A DNA stretch of 64,000 bases, taken from positions 62,001 through 126,000 of the forward strand of contig JAEWFC010000031.1 in the NCBI GenBank assembly GCA_023389035.1. The letters are read 5' to 3'. The stretch's first letter is position 1, and every line of letters starts with the position of its first letter. Under the pieces are notes generated by a model. The model saw nothing but the letters and a program-made list of their open reading frames with translations. It was not told the origin of the DNA and ran no database searches. Of this stretch, positions 1 through 9,295 are shown in pieces. The position numbers and the translations under genes were made by a program. The DNA is from Acidobacteriota bacterium (GTDB lineage: Bacteria; Acidobacteriota; Blastocatellia; Pyrinomonadales; Pyrinomonadaceae).

Positions 1-407
1 AATTGGAATCTTCCGGGAGAATTAACAGCACCGATCACAGCGACCGGATTCGAGTTAAACTCGCGTACCGCCACATTAATATACGGGCTGACAAGATACT
101 TTCGATATAGTTCCTTTATCGAGTTCGCTAATTCACGCTCGTTCATGCAAGCGGCCTTAACGTCGTTATCTAACATCGGCAACTGTATCGTCCCTAGGTT
201 GCTGACCCGCAGTCCGGAACGTGAAAGAGTATCGTTCTTGACCACCGTCACATCGAGGACGTCTCCTGGGCCGATAATGTAATTCTCCGAAGCAATACCC
301 GCCGATGGCTGTGCTTTCGCAGAATTCTGTGTCTGTGCTTCTGCGATGACTGGAAGGAGAAGCGAGATTAGTAACGCTCCGGCGCAGATTCTTCTGATCA
401 AGAACAT
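1..407 (-). CDS. Polysaccharide export outer-membrane protein (Wza-like), partial
   Basis: Only the first 135 codons are inside the window; the 3' end lies beyond position 1. The product starts with a classic signal peptide (basic MFLIRR, hydrophobic stretch, AEA cleavage region) and then shows YIIGPGDVLDVTVV, the opening of the polysaccharide biosynthesis/export (Wza, PES) domain. The piece after it (AVREFNSNPVAVIGAVNSPGRF) matches the end of that domain and the start of a SLBB-type beta-grasp. In this family the protein forms the outer-membrane channel for capsule or exopolysaccharide. The ATG at 405-407 is the natural start because it directly precedes the signal peptide. The glycosyltransferase, amidotransferase and response regulators nearby fit a surface-polysaccharide region. 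Confidence 0.85.
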   Translation of the reverse strand, partial: MFLIRRICAGALLISLLLPVIAEAQTQNSAKAQPSAGIASENYIIGPGDVLDVTVVKNDTLSRSGLRVSNLGTIQLPMLDNDVKAACMNERELANSIKELYRKYLVSPYINVAVREFNSNPVAVIGAVNSPGRFQ

Positions 408-437
408 GTTGTACACCCCTGATATTCCTTACCGCGG

Positions 438-731
438 CTACCGGTAAGCTTTCCGACGGGAGATCATCGCTTCCCTCAAATGATTCGGACATCGAAGGTT
501 GAGTATCGTGTTGCTGATGACGACGTTATACTCCTCATTCTGGCGAATGAATTGTCCTCGCAGAGGTCCATCGCTGATCTTCATAACAACACTTTCCCGT
601 ACCCACTGCCAAAACTGTGCCTGCGTGGTCCAGTATTCTTTACCGTCGTGGCACATTATCAGTGCGTTTCGCTTTGCCCTCTTTCGTTGGGCCTTCAACT
701 GCTCTTTCTTTTCCTTCTTTTCGTCTTTCAC
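438..731 (-). CDS. Small basic hypothetical protein (97 aa)
   Basis: I do not recognise the family. The first 25 residues are very lysine-rich (KDEKKEKKEQLKAQRKRAKR). A compact, mixed region follows with WTTQAQFWQWVRE and a C-terminal basic segment. There is no signal peptide or membrane helix. The start is a GTG with an AGAGG ribosome-binding site about 8 bases upstream. The gene sits 30 bases upstream of the polysaccharide export gene on the same strand, so the two are probably cotranscribed. A perfect 9-bp inverted repeat lies just upstream at 750-774. The basic, Trp-containing sequence could bind nucleic acid, but that is a guess. Confidence 0.6.
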   Translation of the reverse strand: MKDEKKEKKEQLKAQRKRAKRNALIMCHDGKEYWTTQAQFWQWVRESVVMKISDGPLRGQFIRQNEEYNVVISNTILNLRCPNHLREAMISRRKAYR

Positions 732-749
732 TTAAAACACCTCTACTCA

Positions 750-774
750 TATGTCCAACAAGAACTTGGACATA
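750..774. promoter_or_regulatory. Perfect inverted repeat, operator candidate
   Basis: TATGTCCAA (750-758) is separated by seven bases from its exact reverse complement TTGGACATA (766-774). It lies 19 bases upstream of the GTG of the 97-aa gene and about 100 bases downstream of the stop codon of the NarL-type regulator (878). It has no T-run, so an operator is more likely than a terminator. Dimeric NarL/LuxR-type proteins bind such dyads, and one is encoded next door. Confidence 0.4.
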
Positions 775-877
775 GTTACCATTAAGGAAGCCTGGGATCA
801 GGCACAAATTATTCCTGCACACGGTCATCGCCGTTCGGTTATGTTCACGTACTTCGCATCCTATTCTCGTTTTTTCT

Positions 878-1603
878 TCAAACTGCGGATTGTCCCGCTG
901 CGTATCCGTGGCCATTGCCATTGCCATTTGTTAGCGCACTCGCAGCGGGTGATTTGACGAGACCGTGCTTGAACGCATATACGACCAGTTCGAGCCGGCT
1001 TGTAATTTCCAGCTTATTAAAGACTGAGGTAAGGTGGTGCCGGACAGTAGTCTCCGTGATAAACAGCTGCTCTGCGACGTTTCGATTTTTCAGGCCCTTG
1101 CAGATCAAGTCGACCACCTGCATTTCTCGATCGGTAAGAGAGTTTGTAATGTGAGCTTTCGGATGCTCGTTCATCATTTGTTGTTCGGTCACGAGCTGGC
1201 GTATCGTTGCGCCCATGATCGTGCGATCAAACCAGATCTCTCCATCGTGTATCCTTTCGATGGCCTTGAATAAAATGTCTGCCTTTTCTTCTTTCTGAAT
1301 TAGTCCGCTGACTCCTAATCGCAGGCATTTCTGATACATTGCCGGATCGTGTTGACCTACCAGTATGAGAACGGGAGTTTTGATCGATTCGAAGAACTGA
1401 AACATCTCCTCCCCGCCAAGATCTGACATATCCACTAAGATCATGTCAGGAGTCTCATGCGTAAGTATCGCGGCTGCTGCATCTTTGTCACCCGCTTCCC
1501 CGACAACCCGCATACGGCGGTCGGTTTCGATCAGCATTCGGAGTGCGCTCCGGAATATTGGGTAGTCACCGATAAGCAGGACTTTAATAATGGCGTGTTC
1601 CAT
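878..1603 (-). CDS. NarL/LuxR-family response regulator
   Basis: The protein has 241 residues. A receiver domain (about 6-120) has the phospho-acceptor Asp58 in MILVDMSD and the conserved Lys104. A LuxR-type helix-turn-helix (about 153-216) has the signature LTDREMQVVDLICKG and then NRNVAEQLFITETTVRHHL. A Gly/Asn-rich tail follows (NGNGNGHG). The acidic pair that normally coordinates Mg near the N-terminus is changed to IGDY, leaving one Asp, so phosphorylation may be altered. No sensor kinase is adjacent. It lies upstream of the polysaccharide-export genes on the same strand and is divergent from a second regulator of the same family, suggesting control of surface polysaccharide. Confidence 0.9.
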   Translation of the reverse strand: MEHAIIKVLLIGDYPIFRSALRMLIETDRRMRVVGEAGDKDAAAAILTHETPDMILVDMSDLGGEEMFQFFESIKTPVLILVGQHDPAMYQKCLRLGVSGLIQKEEKADILFKAIERIHDGEIWFDRTIMGATIRQLVTEQQMMNEHPKAHITNSLTDREMQVVDLICKGLKNRNVAEQLFITETTVRHHLTSVFNKLEITSRLELVVYAFKHGLVKSPAASALTNGNGNGHGYAAGQSAV

Positions 1604-2262
1604 ATATTTTGCTCCGTAAGACCAGACCGCACTGCAGCAAGTATTTTGCGAGTATTAATCGCTGATTCTTGTCTCGCTCGGCGAAAAAATGTGTGGGGAT
1701 TAACTAATACGTCTGTTAATCGCCATATTCCACAAAAAAGCGGGCTCAGCATGACGACGTGGCCAAAACGCCGGCCACAAGTCATTGCCTTAGCTCCCCT
1801 CTAATTTAGAAGTCACCCAAAGCCGTCATTCAGTTATATAAAACCAATAGGGTAAAGGTCTGTGGGTATTAAACTACAGTAGCGGCAGCGCAATATGCAT
1901 CGGTGCTAGCGATATTTCTTATACTATTTTTGTTGCATTGGGACGCATTTTGCTATACAACATTAGGCTAGGTTTCCATAGGATATATGGTCAACCGATT
2001 CACCCTATCTGGAATTGCACAATCAATCGGCGTTTGTCCTCAGTTATGGCCGCGAATACGGCTCGACTGGGGAATATGAAACATTCCCGGGATATTGTCA
2101 TTGAGGACTGGGGTGGGAATTTCGATTTAACACTATCTAATAAACATTTTGAAAGGAACGGATCTTGGAAGAACATATTTACGCAAAAATCGCTTTGGTA
2201 TTACGTATTCGTAAGGTGGGCTAAAACGCCCCCGAGTCTTTCCAGAACTGATGTAGGATAAA
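1604..2262. other. 659-bp divergent intergenic region, no convincing gene
   Basis: This AT-richer stretch separates two divergent response regulators. It contains an inverted repeat GTGGCC (1759-1764) / GGCCAC (1773-1778), a sigma-54-type promoter (1939-1955), and a roughly 300-base leader to the start at 2263. The leader has two small hairpins: GGGAAT...ATTCCC near 2070-2090, and GGGC...GCCC near 2217-2231. The open frame from 1938 begins inside the promoter with TTG and shows no recognisable protein features, so I do not call it. Confidence 0.6.
1939..1955 (+). promoter_or_regulatory. Sigma-54 (-24/-12) promoter
   Basis: TGGGACG, four bases, then TTGCTA matches the RpoN consensus TGGCACG-N4-TTGCW with one mismatch. 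GG at 1940-1941 and GC at 1952-1953 have the required 12-base offset. Transcription would start near 1965 and reach the response regulator at 2263 after a leader of about 300 bases. An NtrC-type activator is encoded elsewhere in the window (55211-56617), so sigma-54 promoters are expected in this genome. Confidence 0.55.
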
Positions 2263-2964
2263 ATGAGTAAACCCGCAATACCGGCTGCTAAGCGAATAGG
2301 GGTGTTGATATTCTCGAAATATCAGATCGCCCGTGAGAGCTTAAAGTGCTTGATTGACCTAAACCCCGATCTGTATGCCGTAGGGACTTACGACATTTCC
2401 GAAGAGATAGAGAATGTAAATTGTCAATCAGCTCACGTTGCGGTTATCGACCTTACACGAAGCGACCGCATCGAGATCTTAGAAGAACTGCAGGTTTCTT
2501 ATCCGCAAATTAGGGTCGCAGTGATCGTTGATGCAGGGGACCTTGATTGTCAGGCGAGTGTCCTGAAACTAGGTGCGGTTGGGATCGTTCATCGGGATCA
2601 AAACCCAAAGCTGCTGCTAGAGGCGATACGCCAGATCTATCGAGGCGAAACGTGGCTAAACCAAGTGTTACTTAATAAGATCCTGAGCCTCGATAAACCA
2701 CGAGCTTCAGGCGGGAATTTCGGCGGTTATCTTGATACCGATCTTTTGACGGCAAGGGAAAAGGAAGTGATCACGATGATCGGGGAAGGTTTGAAGAATA
2801 AGCAGATCGCCGAACGCATGTTCATTAGCGAGGCAACGGTTCGTCACCACCTGAGCTCCATCTATGGCAAGATCGGGGTCGAAGATCGACTCAACCTTGT
2901 TATCTACGCCTATGCCAATGGACTCGCAAAAATTCCGAACGCAGTGCACCTTACCAAGATATAA
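2263..2964 (+). CDS. NarL/LuxR-family response regulator
   Basis: The protein has 233 residues. Receiver-like domain about 12-125 with the acceptor Asp63 in VAVIDLTRSD; LuxR helix-turn-helix about 165-228 with LLTAREKEVITMIGEG and IAERMFISEATVRHHL. It resembles the regulator encoded divergently at 878-1603 across its length, including the same TVRHHL reading helix, so the two are paralogues that may share targets. The acidic pocket at the start of the receiver is degenerate (IFSKY in place of a DD pair), suggesting phosphorylation-independent or atypical activation. The start ATG follows a GTAGGAT ribosome-binding site. A sigma-54 promoter lies about 300 bases upstream. Confidence 0.9.
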   Translation: MSKPAIPAAKRIGVLIFSKYQIARESLKCLIDLNPDLYAVGTYDISEEIENVNCQSAHVAVIDLTRSDRIEILEELQVSYPQIRVAVIVDAGDLDCQASVLKLGAVGIVHRDQNPKLLLEAIRQIYRGETWLNQVLLNKILSLDKPRASGGNFGGYLDTDLLTAREKEVITMIGEGLKNKQIAERMFISEATVRHHLSSIYGKIGVEDRLNLVIYAYANGLAKIPNAVHLTKI

Positions 2965-2976
2965 GCTGACCCTCAC

Positions 2977-3186
2977 CTATTCCACTAAAAGAAAATAGTC
3001 TGGGGTATGCATCCCTCGCGAAAGCGACGGATCATTGATTATCTCTTCATACTTGGTCAACTCAAAAAACGGCCTGGGTACGGGCTCGTACGTGTCGGTC
3101 ACGTCGTCACGGAAACCCTCGGTCGGCTCCGCTCCTCGCTCGAAGTCGTAAACGCTGGAATAGTCTGATTCGGCCATAGTTTTCAT
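2977..3186 (-). CDS. Small acidic hypothetical protein (69 aa)
   Basis: I do not recognise the family. The chosen ATG at 3184-3186 gives an acidic, soluble 69-residue protein starting MKTMAESDYSSVYDFERG and ending in SRGMHTPDYFLLVE. A longer frame starts at 3258 but adds an unlikely basic extension. It follows the amidotransferase gene on the same strand after 110 bases, so it could be cotranscribed with it. There is no signal peptide or transmembrane segment. Composition rich in Asp, Glu, Tyr and Pro and free of Cys suggests a small cytoplasmic or partner protein, without further evidence. Confidence 0.5.
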   Translation of the reverse strand: MKTMAESDYSSVYDFERGAEPTEGFRDDVTDTYEPVPRPFFELTKYEEIINDPSLSRGMHTPDYFLLVE

Positions 3187-3296
3187 CGTAAAAAGTATGA
3201 TTCTCGTACGTTCTCTAAAGTCTGGAAAAACTAGACGCAAGGGGTGTGCCGTGGGCAACTGTATTGTAACGCAATTTTGCAGAATCGCGAAGTCGT

Positions 3297-5225
3297 CTAT
3301 TTAGGCGAGAAGAACGTCTTCCGCCAGAGTTGGAAAACGAGCAGGGTCCAAAGTTCTTTGTGGTGTGAGGCGGTGCCGGTTTCGTGTTCGCGGATTAGTT
3401 TTTGGACGTACGCCGGGTCAAAGAGGCCATCGGTCTTCAGACGTTCCGGTGAAAGCATTTCGTGCAGCAGCGGATTGAGACGGCCTTTTAGCCATTCGGC
3501 GATGGGAATCCCGAAGCCCTTTTTCGGACGATGGAGTATTTCATGCGGCAGCAGTCCTTTCATCGCCTCCTTTAGGATCACCTTCCCGCTTTTTCCCTGC
3601 AGCTTGTACTCAACTGGGATCGACGCCGCGAATTGCCCGACACGCGGATCCAGGAACGGTGCCCGCGTCTCAAGCGAGACCGCCATCGCCGACCGATCGA
3701 CCTTTGTAAGGATATCTTCCGCCAGATAATAGTTGATATCGGCGTACTGCATCTGCTCGATCACGTTGCGGGCGCCGGATGCGGCCACAAGCTCTCGCAC
3801 GCCGCGGTAGATATCGGCGTCGGTCTCAGCGAGAAATTCCTTTGAGAAAAGCCGGTCGTGCTGCTCGATCGAGAAAGACCCGAACCATGAATGATGCCGC
3901 GTTACGTCGTCGTATCGCGAGGCCCGCACGAATCGCTTCGCTTTGTAATCGAACGACATATTCTTCGTTGAAACCGGCAATGCGTTGATCACCGGTTCGA
4001 TCAGCCCGGAACGCACGATTGACGGTATCGCGAGATACTTCGCCGAAAGGGTGTGAGCGTAATACATCGGATAGCCGGCAAAAAGCTCATCGCCGCCATC
4101 GCCGCCAAGCGCCACGGTCACATGTTGCCGAACGAATCTCGCGAGCAGATGCGTCGGTATGAGCGAGCCGTCGGACATCGGCTCGTCCAGCCAGGTACCG
4201 ATCTCGCTGATCAGGTCGCCCGCGGTCGTCGCCGAGAGCTTGTCCTCGTAATGCTCGGTGTCCAAGTGCTTGGCCACTTGCCTGGCATATTTCGATTCGT
4301 CGAACGAATCTTCCTCAAAGCCTATCGAGAATGTCTTAACGCGCTCCGTAGCGTGTCGGACCGCAAACGCCGCGACGGACGATGAGTCGATCCCACCTGA
4401 AAGCAAAATTCCAAGCGGGACATCAGAGACGAGCCGCATTCTCACGGCGTCCGAGAGCAGCTCCTTCAATTCCTCAGCTTTGCCGCTTAGCGACTTTGCG
4501 TGAGATGTTCCGTTTGGCCCAGACGCTACAGTTCCCGGATCTGACCATGTCAAATCCCAATATCGCCGCGTCCGAACTTCGCCATTCTCGACCGTTAGCA
4601 CATGCGCGGCGGGCAGCTTGTGAATGCCTTTGAAGATCGACATCGGTGCCGGAACATAATCGAAAGAAACGTAATGTCGAACCGCGTTCAGATCAAGTTC
4701 GGGCTTAACGGCAGGATGTGCAATGAGCGCCTTTAGCTCCGATGCCCAGATCAGCTTTCTGTCAAATACTCCGTAGTAGAGCGGCTTCTCGCCGAAACGG
4801 TCGCGGGCGATGATGAGCTTCTTCCTCTTCGAATCCCACAGCGAGAACGCATACATCCCGTTCACGTGCTCGAGAAGACCATCGCCGTATTCTTCGTAAA
4901 GATGCGGGAGTATTTCAGTGTCGGATTTGGTCTTGAACTTGTGTCCCTTTGCTTCGAGTTCGGCACGCACCTCGCGATAGTTGTACAGCTCGCCGTTCAT
5001 CATCACGATGACCGAACGATCACAATTAAAAACCGGCTGGTCGCCGGTCTCCAGATCGATGATCGACAACCGCCGCATGCCAAGAGCGACCGTGTCGTCG
5101 AGCCACAGCCCTTCCGAATTCGGCCCGCGATGGACGATACGCTCACACATCGAGTGCAGCACCGGCTCGGCATCGTGATTCTTGTTAGATTGTCTCAGGT
5201 TTATCCAACCCGCAATTCCGCACAT
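3297..5225 (-). CDS. asnB: Asparagine synthase (glutamine-hydrolysing), AsnB type
   Basis: I start at the ATG giving MCGIAGW (642 aa), because Cys2 must become the N-terminal nucleophile of the class II glutaminase. An upstream alternative start would bury it. The glutaminase domain (about 1-215) shows RHRGPN-like RIVHRGPNSEG, LSIIDL and the GELYNY motif. The synthetase domain (about 245-600) has the pyrophosphate loop LLSGGIDSS and GGDGGDELFAGY. The enzyme makes Asn, or amidates a substrate carboxylate, from glutamine and ATP. Length and the KGFGIPIAEWL segment match the AsnB-like amidotransferases found in exopolysaccharide clusters, which fits the export protein and glycosyltransferase around it. 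Biosynthetic versus sugar amidation cannot be settled here. Confidence 0.9.
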   Translation of the reverse strand: MCGIAGWINLRQSNKNHDAEPVLHSMCERIVHRGPNSEGLWLDDTVALGMRRLSIIDLETGDQPVFNCDRSVIVMMNGELYNYREVRAELEAKGHKFKTKSDTEILPHLYEEYGDGLLEHVNGMYAFSLWDSKRKKLIIARDRFGEKPLYYGVFDRKLIWASELKALIAHPAVKPELDLNAVRHYVSFDYVPAPMSIFKGIHKLPAAHVLTVENGEVRTRRYWDLTWSDPGTVASGPNGTSHAKSLSGKAEELKELLSDAVRMRLVSDVPLGILLSGGIDSSSVAAFAVRHATERVKTFSIGFEEDSFDESKYARQVAKHLDTEHYEDKLSATTAGDLISEIGTWLDEPMSDGSLIPTHLLARFVRQHVTVALGGDGGDELFAGYPMYYAHTLSAKYLAIPSIVRSGLIEPVINALPVSTKNMSFDYKAKRFVRASRYDDVTRHHSWFGSFSIEQHDRLFSKEFLAETDADIYRGVRELVAASGARNVIEQMQYADINYYLAEDILTKVDRSAMAVSLETRAPFLDPRVGQFAASIPVEYKLQGKSGKVILKEAMKGLLPHEILHRPKKGFGIPIAEWLKGRLNPLLHEMLSPERLKTDGLFDPAYVQKLIREHETGTASHHKELWTLLVFQLWRKTFFSPK

Positions 5226-5236
5226 TAAACTGTTAA

Positions 5237-5293
5237 CAACGGATTCGCACAAATAAACGCGGATCGAGAAGCACGAATCGGCGTGATTCTGCG

Positions 5294-5304
<11 letters not shown>
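5237..5304. repeat. Intergenic near-palindrome
   Basis: CAACGGATT (5237-5245) is repeated inverted as AATCCGTTG (5296-5304), with further partly complementary sequence between (ACGCGGAT / ATCGGCGT). It fills the gap between asnB and the glycosyltransferase and overlaps the latter's stop codon. Two other gaps carry similar structures (9200-9244 and 12218-12287), which points to a dispersed palindromic element. Confidence 0.45.
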
Positions 5305-6292
<988 letters not shown>

Positions 6293-6416
6293 GCACGCAA
6301 ACTTAATAATGTAGAACTTTCTCCCGCGAAAATACAGCGTTCGCCGCCCCGCAGGCGGTTAAGCGGACGGCGTCGGTCAAGCAATCCTGATCCGCCAGTG
6401 TGTTAAATTGTCTTAA

Positions 6417-8204
6417 ATGAACATTTGGGAGATCATTGGGCGGCTTGTCCCATTCATCCGTCCTTACAAATGGCTCGTTCTCGCCTCGCTTATACTTACG
6501 CTTATCGGCGCAGTAGCGGCTCAGGTGAACCCGATCGTGCTCCGATACACGGTCGATTCCATCCAGCAGCTGCTCGATCAGGGCCGCACTGCCGAAGGCT
6601 CGTCGGCGTTGCTCATCTTTATCACCGCAGTACTGTTTGCAAAAGAGCTGGTAAACATCGCCGTCAAATACGGCCAGAGCATGCTCGGCGAACGCATCCG
6701 CATCAGCCTCTCAAGCCGCCTGTCGCAATACGCGGTCGAGCGTGTGCTCACCTATAAGTATGCGTTTTTTACCGATGATGAAAACGCGACCGGCAAACTG
6801 CAGACGCGTATGGACCGCGGAGCCGAAAGCCTGACACGCTTCGTGCAGCGGATATTCATCGACCTGCTGCCGCTGTTCGCTAATGCGGGCCTCGCCCTGG
6901 TCGTGATGTTCAACGCGAACTTTTACGTCGGCCTCGTCGCGGCGATCATCCTGCCGTTCTATTTTCTGCTTAGCTGGCGGCAGGCATCGCTGCTCAAGGG
7001 CGTTCGCCGCGGCCTGCGAAACTTACGCGAAACGCGGACCAACGGCCTGTTCAACATTATAGAATCGATCATCGTGATCAAATCGTTCGTACGTGAGGAA
7101 TACGAACGCGAAAAACAAGCCGGCCTGCAACAAGACCTCATAACCGCACAGCTGAAACAGCGGAAGACAAACTACCTTTTCGACGCTCTCAAAACTTTTT
7201 CCGAGCAGGTCGGCATCACGCTGATCATAATCCTTACAGCCTGGCTCGTGCTCGATCAGCAGATGTCGATCGGCGCGATCATGTTCCACATCCTGCTTTT
7301 CAATAACGTCTCGGCACCGATCCGCCAGCTCCACCGTATTTACGACGAGATAAACGAGGCACTGACATACGCAGAAGGCTTCTTTGAGATTCTCGATGCA
7401 GACGATGCGATCGAGGACAGCGGCACGATCAAGGCGGATAGCCTCAAGGGCGAGTTTGAATTAAAGAATGTCAGCTTCACCTACCCGAACGGAACGCAGG
7501 CTCTATTTAATGTGAACATGAAAATTCCGGCGGGGGCGACCGTCGCCTTCGTCGGGCTGTCGGGTGCGGGGAAATCGACACTGCTCAATCTGCTGTGCAA
7601 ATTCTACGCACCGACGTCGGGACAGATCTGTCTCGACGGGGAAGATATTCTCGATTACGACACGCGTCTGCTGCGGCGAAAGATCGGCCTTGTGCTGCAA
7701 AAGAACCACATCTTTCGCGGCACGATCGAAGAGAACATCCGTTATGGGGAAATGGATTCGAGTATCGAGGATGTAAAGGCCGCGGCGTGGAAGGCCTACC
7801 TTCACGACCAGGTCGAGAAACTGCCGGACGGCTACGACCACGAGGCTCAGCTGCTTTCCGGCGGCCAACAGCAGCGGATCGCCATCGCTCGCCTGTTCCT
7901 GAAAGATCCGCCGATCATCTTTCTCGATGAACCGACCGCGAGTCTCGATGCAGTCGCAACCGAGCAGATCAAGAACAGTCTCGATGCAATAAAAGAGAAT
8001 CGGACGACGGTCGTCATCTCACACAGCATCTCGCAGATAATCGATTCCGACCTGATCTATGTCTTAAAGGAAGGCCGCGTCGTCGAGATCGGCACGCACG
8101 ACGAACTCTACGAAAAAGCCGGCACCTACTTTGAAATATTCAACGCCTCAGCCCGAAGCTTAAATCTGGACAAGATCGCGAGGACGTTGGATGATGATCT
8201 ATGA
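6417..8204 (+). CDS. ABC exporter, transmembrane domain fused to ATPase (MsbA-like)
   Basis: A 595-residue half-transporter. The N-terminal ABC type 1 membrane domain has about six helices (first at about 18-40). The nucleotide-binding domain has Walker A GLSGAGKST (about 379), the signature LSGGQQQR (about 479) and Walker B IIFLDEPTASLD (about 500), followed by the H-loop VISHS. It acts as a homodimer exporting a hydrophobic substrate. MsbA (lipid A) and multidrug exporters share this layout; the neighbouring glycan genes favour a lipid-linked sugar, but this is inference. The last 22 codons (FNASARSLNLDKIARTL...) occur again 941 bases downstream at 9080-9145. Confidence 0.92.
   Translation: MNIWEIIGRLVPFIRPYKWLVLASLILTLIGAVAAQVNPIVLRYTVDSIQQLLDQGRTAEGSSALLIFITAVLFAKELVNIAVKYGQSMLGERIRISLSSRLSQYAVERVLTYKYAFFTDDENATGKLQTRMDRGAESLTRFVQRIFIDLLPLFANAGLALVVMFNANFYVGLVAAIILPFYFLLSWRQASLLKGVRRGLRNLRETRTNGLFNIIESIIVIKSFVREEYEREKQAGLQQDLITAQLKQRKTNYLFDALKTFSEQVGITLIIILTAWLVLDQQMSIGAIMFHILLFNNVSAPIRQLHRIYDEINEALTYAEGFFEILDADDAIEDSGTIKADSLKGEFELKNVSFTYPNGTQALFNVNMKIPAGATVAFVGLSGAGKSTLLNLLCKFYAPTSGQICLDGEDILDYDTRLLRRKIGLVLQKNHIFRGTIEENIRYGEMDSSIEDVKAAAWKAYLHDQVEKLPDGYDHEAQLLSGGQQQRIAIARLFLKDPPIIFLDEPTASLDAVATEQIKNSLDAIKENRTTVVISHSISQIIDSDLIYVLKEGRVVEIGTHDELYEKAGTYFEIFNASARSLNLDKIARTLDDDL
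8139..8204 (+). repeat. Copy 1 of a duplicated exporter 3' end
   Basis: The last 22 codons of the exporter gene, stop included. They are repeated at 9080-9145, 941 bases away. In the first 54 bases the copies differ at only four positions, all synonymous; the last codons diverge (DDDL against DEEA). Confidence 0.85.
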
Positions 8205-8246
8205 TGATAACTCACTGTTAACCAGATAATTGCCGCTGCACCCATC

Positions 8247-9062
8247 ATGAAAAATATTCTTCTTTCTATAACTCTGGTTGCTTTTTTCGCCTTTGTGATT
8301 GGAGGTGACGGAAACTCCGTTGCTTCGCGGCAAATTAAGAACTGTCCGCTAAGATCGGCGAACGAGAAGCTGACAAACTATTTCGAACTTCGCAAAATTG
8401 TACCGGCACATATTGTAAACAACTTAGACCAAGGTGAATGGAGGTCTCAGAGGGCCTTGATCTCGATCGGTCGACATAAGGTGGAATTCACGAACACGGT
8501 GAACCGATCCAACTCGACGTTTGATATCCGAGTTGACGCGAAACGTATTTCGCTCGATGGCTTAGAAAGTGCGAACTCAGCGGAGGGTGATAGTAAAATC
8601 TCGGCTAGTATGGTCGACGAGTGGCAACAGGTCAGACTTTATCAATTGGATGACCGATCACTGATCGGGATCACTCTACGACCGCGAACTTGCACCGGGC
8701 TCAGTTGCAGTGTAGCCGCGCAACTCTATTATGATCTAACGACAGGAAAGGCTACACTTTTCGGCACATTTCGAGCCGACGACGAAGCACAATTGTACAG
8801 ATTAACGAATGATGTTGGTTACTATCACATGAGCAAGAGATTTGATGGCGATCCGCACGGAAATGCGGAATTCTCTCTTACTTATAACGCTTACGAGTTG
8901 AAAAAGAATGGAGATTTCGAGATCAGGAAAGGCAATTCGGGAAACCCTGTTTATCTAAAGCTCACCATGTTTCCAAACGCGATTGAACCCTATACTCTTC
9001 AAAAACTAAATGAGGGGAACGCTGACAAACTCGAGCAAGATTGGATCGAGCGGATCGATTAG
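8247..9062 (+). CDS. Exported hypothetical protein (271 aa)
   Basis: I do not recognise the family. The N-terminus is a signal peptide (MKNILLSITLVAFFAFVIGG). The mature part is hydrophilic, with two cysteine sites (NCPL and TCTGLSC) and probable beta-strand character, ending QDWIERID. It lacks transmembrane helices, so it should be periplasmic or secreted. Its base composition is visibly more AT-rich than the neighbouring exporter gene. It sits within a segment bounded by two copies of the exporter 3' end, which suggests it was acquired by insertion or recombination. The ATG is 42 bases after the exporter stop, with a weak ribosome-binding site. Confidence 0.65.
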   Translation: MKNILLSITLVAFFAFVIGGDGNSVASRQIKNCPLRSANEKLTNYFELRKIVPAHIVNNLDQGEWRSQRALISIGRHKVEFTNTVNRSNSTFDIRVDAKRISLDGLESANSAEGDSKISASMVDEWQQVRLYQLDDRSLIGITLRPRTCTGLSCSVAAQLYYDLTTGKATLFGTFRADDEAQLYRLTNDVGYYHMSKRFDGDPHGNAEFSLTYNAYELKKNGDFEIRKGNSGNPVYLKLTMFPNAIEPYTLQKLNEGNADKLEQDWIERID

Positions 9063-9079
9063 TTCTCAGGAATGATCAG

Positions 9080-9145
9080 TTCAACGCCTCCGCCCGTAGC
9101 CTAAATCTGGACAAGATCGCAAGGACGTTGGATGAAGAAGCGTAG
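9080..9145 (+). pseudogene. Copy 2: orphan exporter 3' end
   Basis: This 66-base stretch still reads FNASARSLNLDKIARTLDEEA and a TAG stop, but has no gene body in front of it. It begins 17 bases after the stop of the 271-aa gene. The synonymous differences from copy 1 imply that it came from a working homologous exporter gene rather than from recent slippage. It probably marks the right boundary of an insertion at the end of the exporter gene. Confidence 0.75.
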
Positions 9146-9199
9146 GTTGTATACACACTCATGATCAAACGTCAGGTCGGCCTTGCTCTGTTTGATCTG

Positions 9200-9244
9200 T
9201 TTCGTGTATTTCGTGGATATTTTTCTTCCACGAAAGACACGAAA
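9200..9244. repeat. 17-bp-arm palindrome, possible bidirectional terminator
   Basis: TTTCGTGT-A-TTTCGTGG (9200-9216) pairs with CCACGAAA-G-ACACGAAA (9228-9244), with a single mismatch in 17 positions and an 11-base T-rich loop. The arms are themselves built from the direct repeat TTTCGTG. It lies between convergent genes (the exporter region on plus, the muramidase on minus), where a shared terminator would fit. The sequence looks like a dispersed intergenic element. Confidence 0.5.
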
Positions 9245-9295
9245 TAAGAAAATGAAGGAGACTAGGTCAATGATCCACCAACGGCTCCTGATCCT

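Noticed and set aside
1938..2261. 107-codon plus-strand open frame between the two response regulators
   Set aside because: It starts with TTG inside the sigma-54 promoter match, has no ribosome-binding site, and its composition does not look like a protein of this genome.
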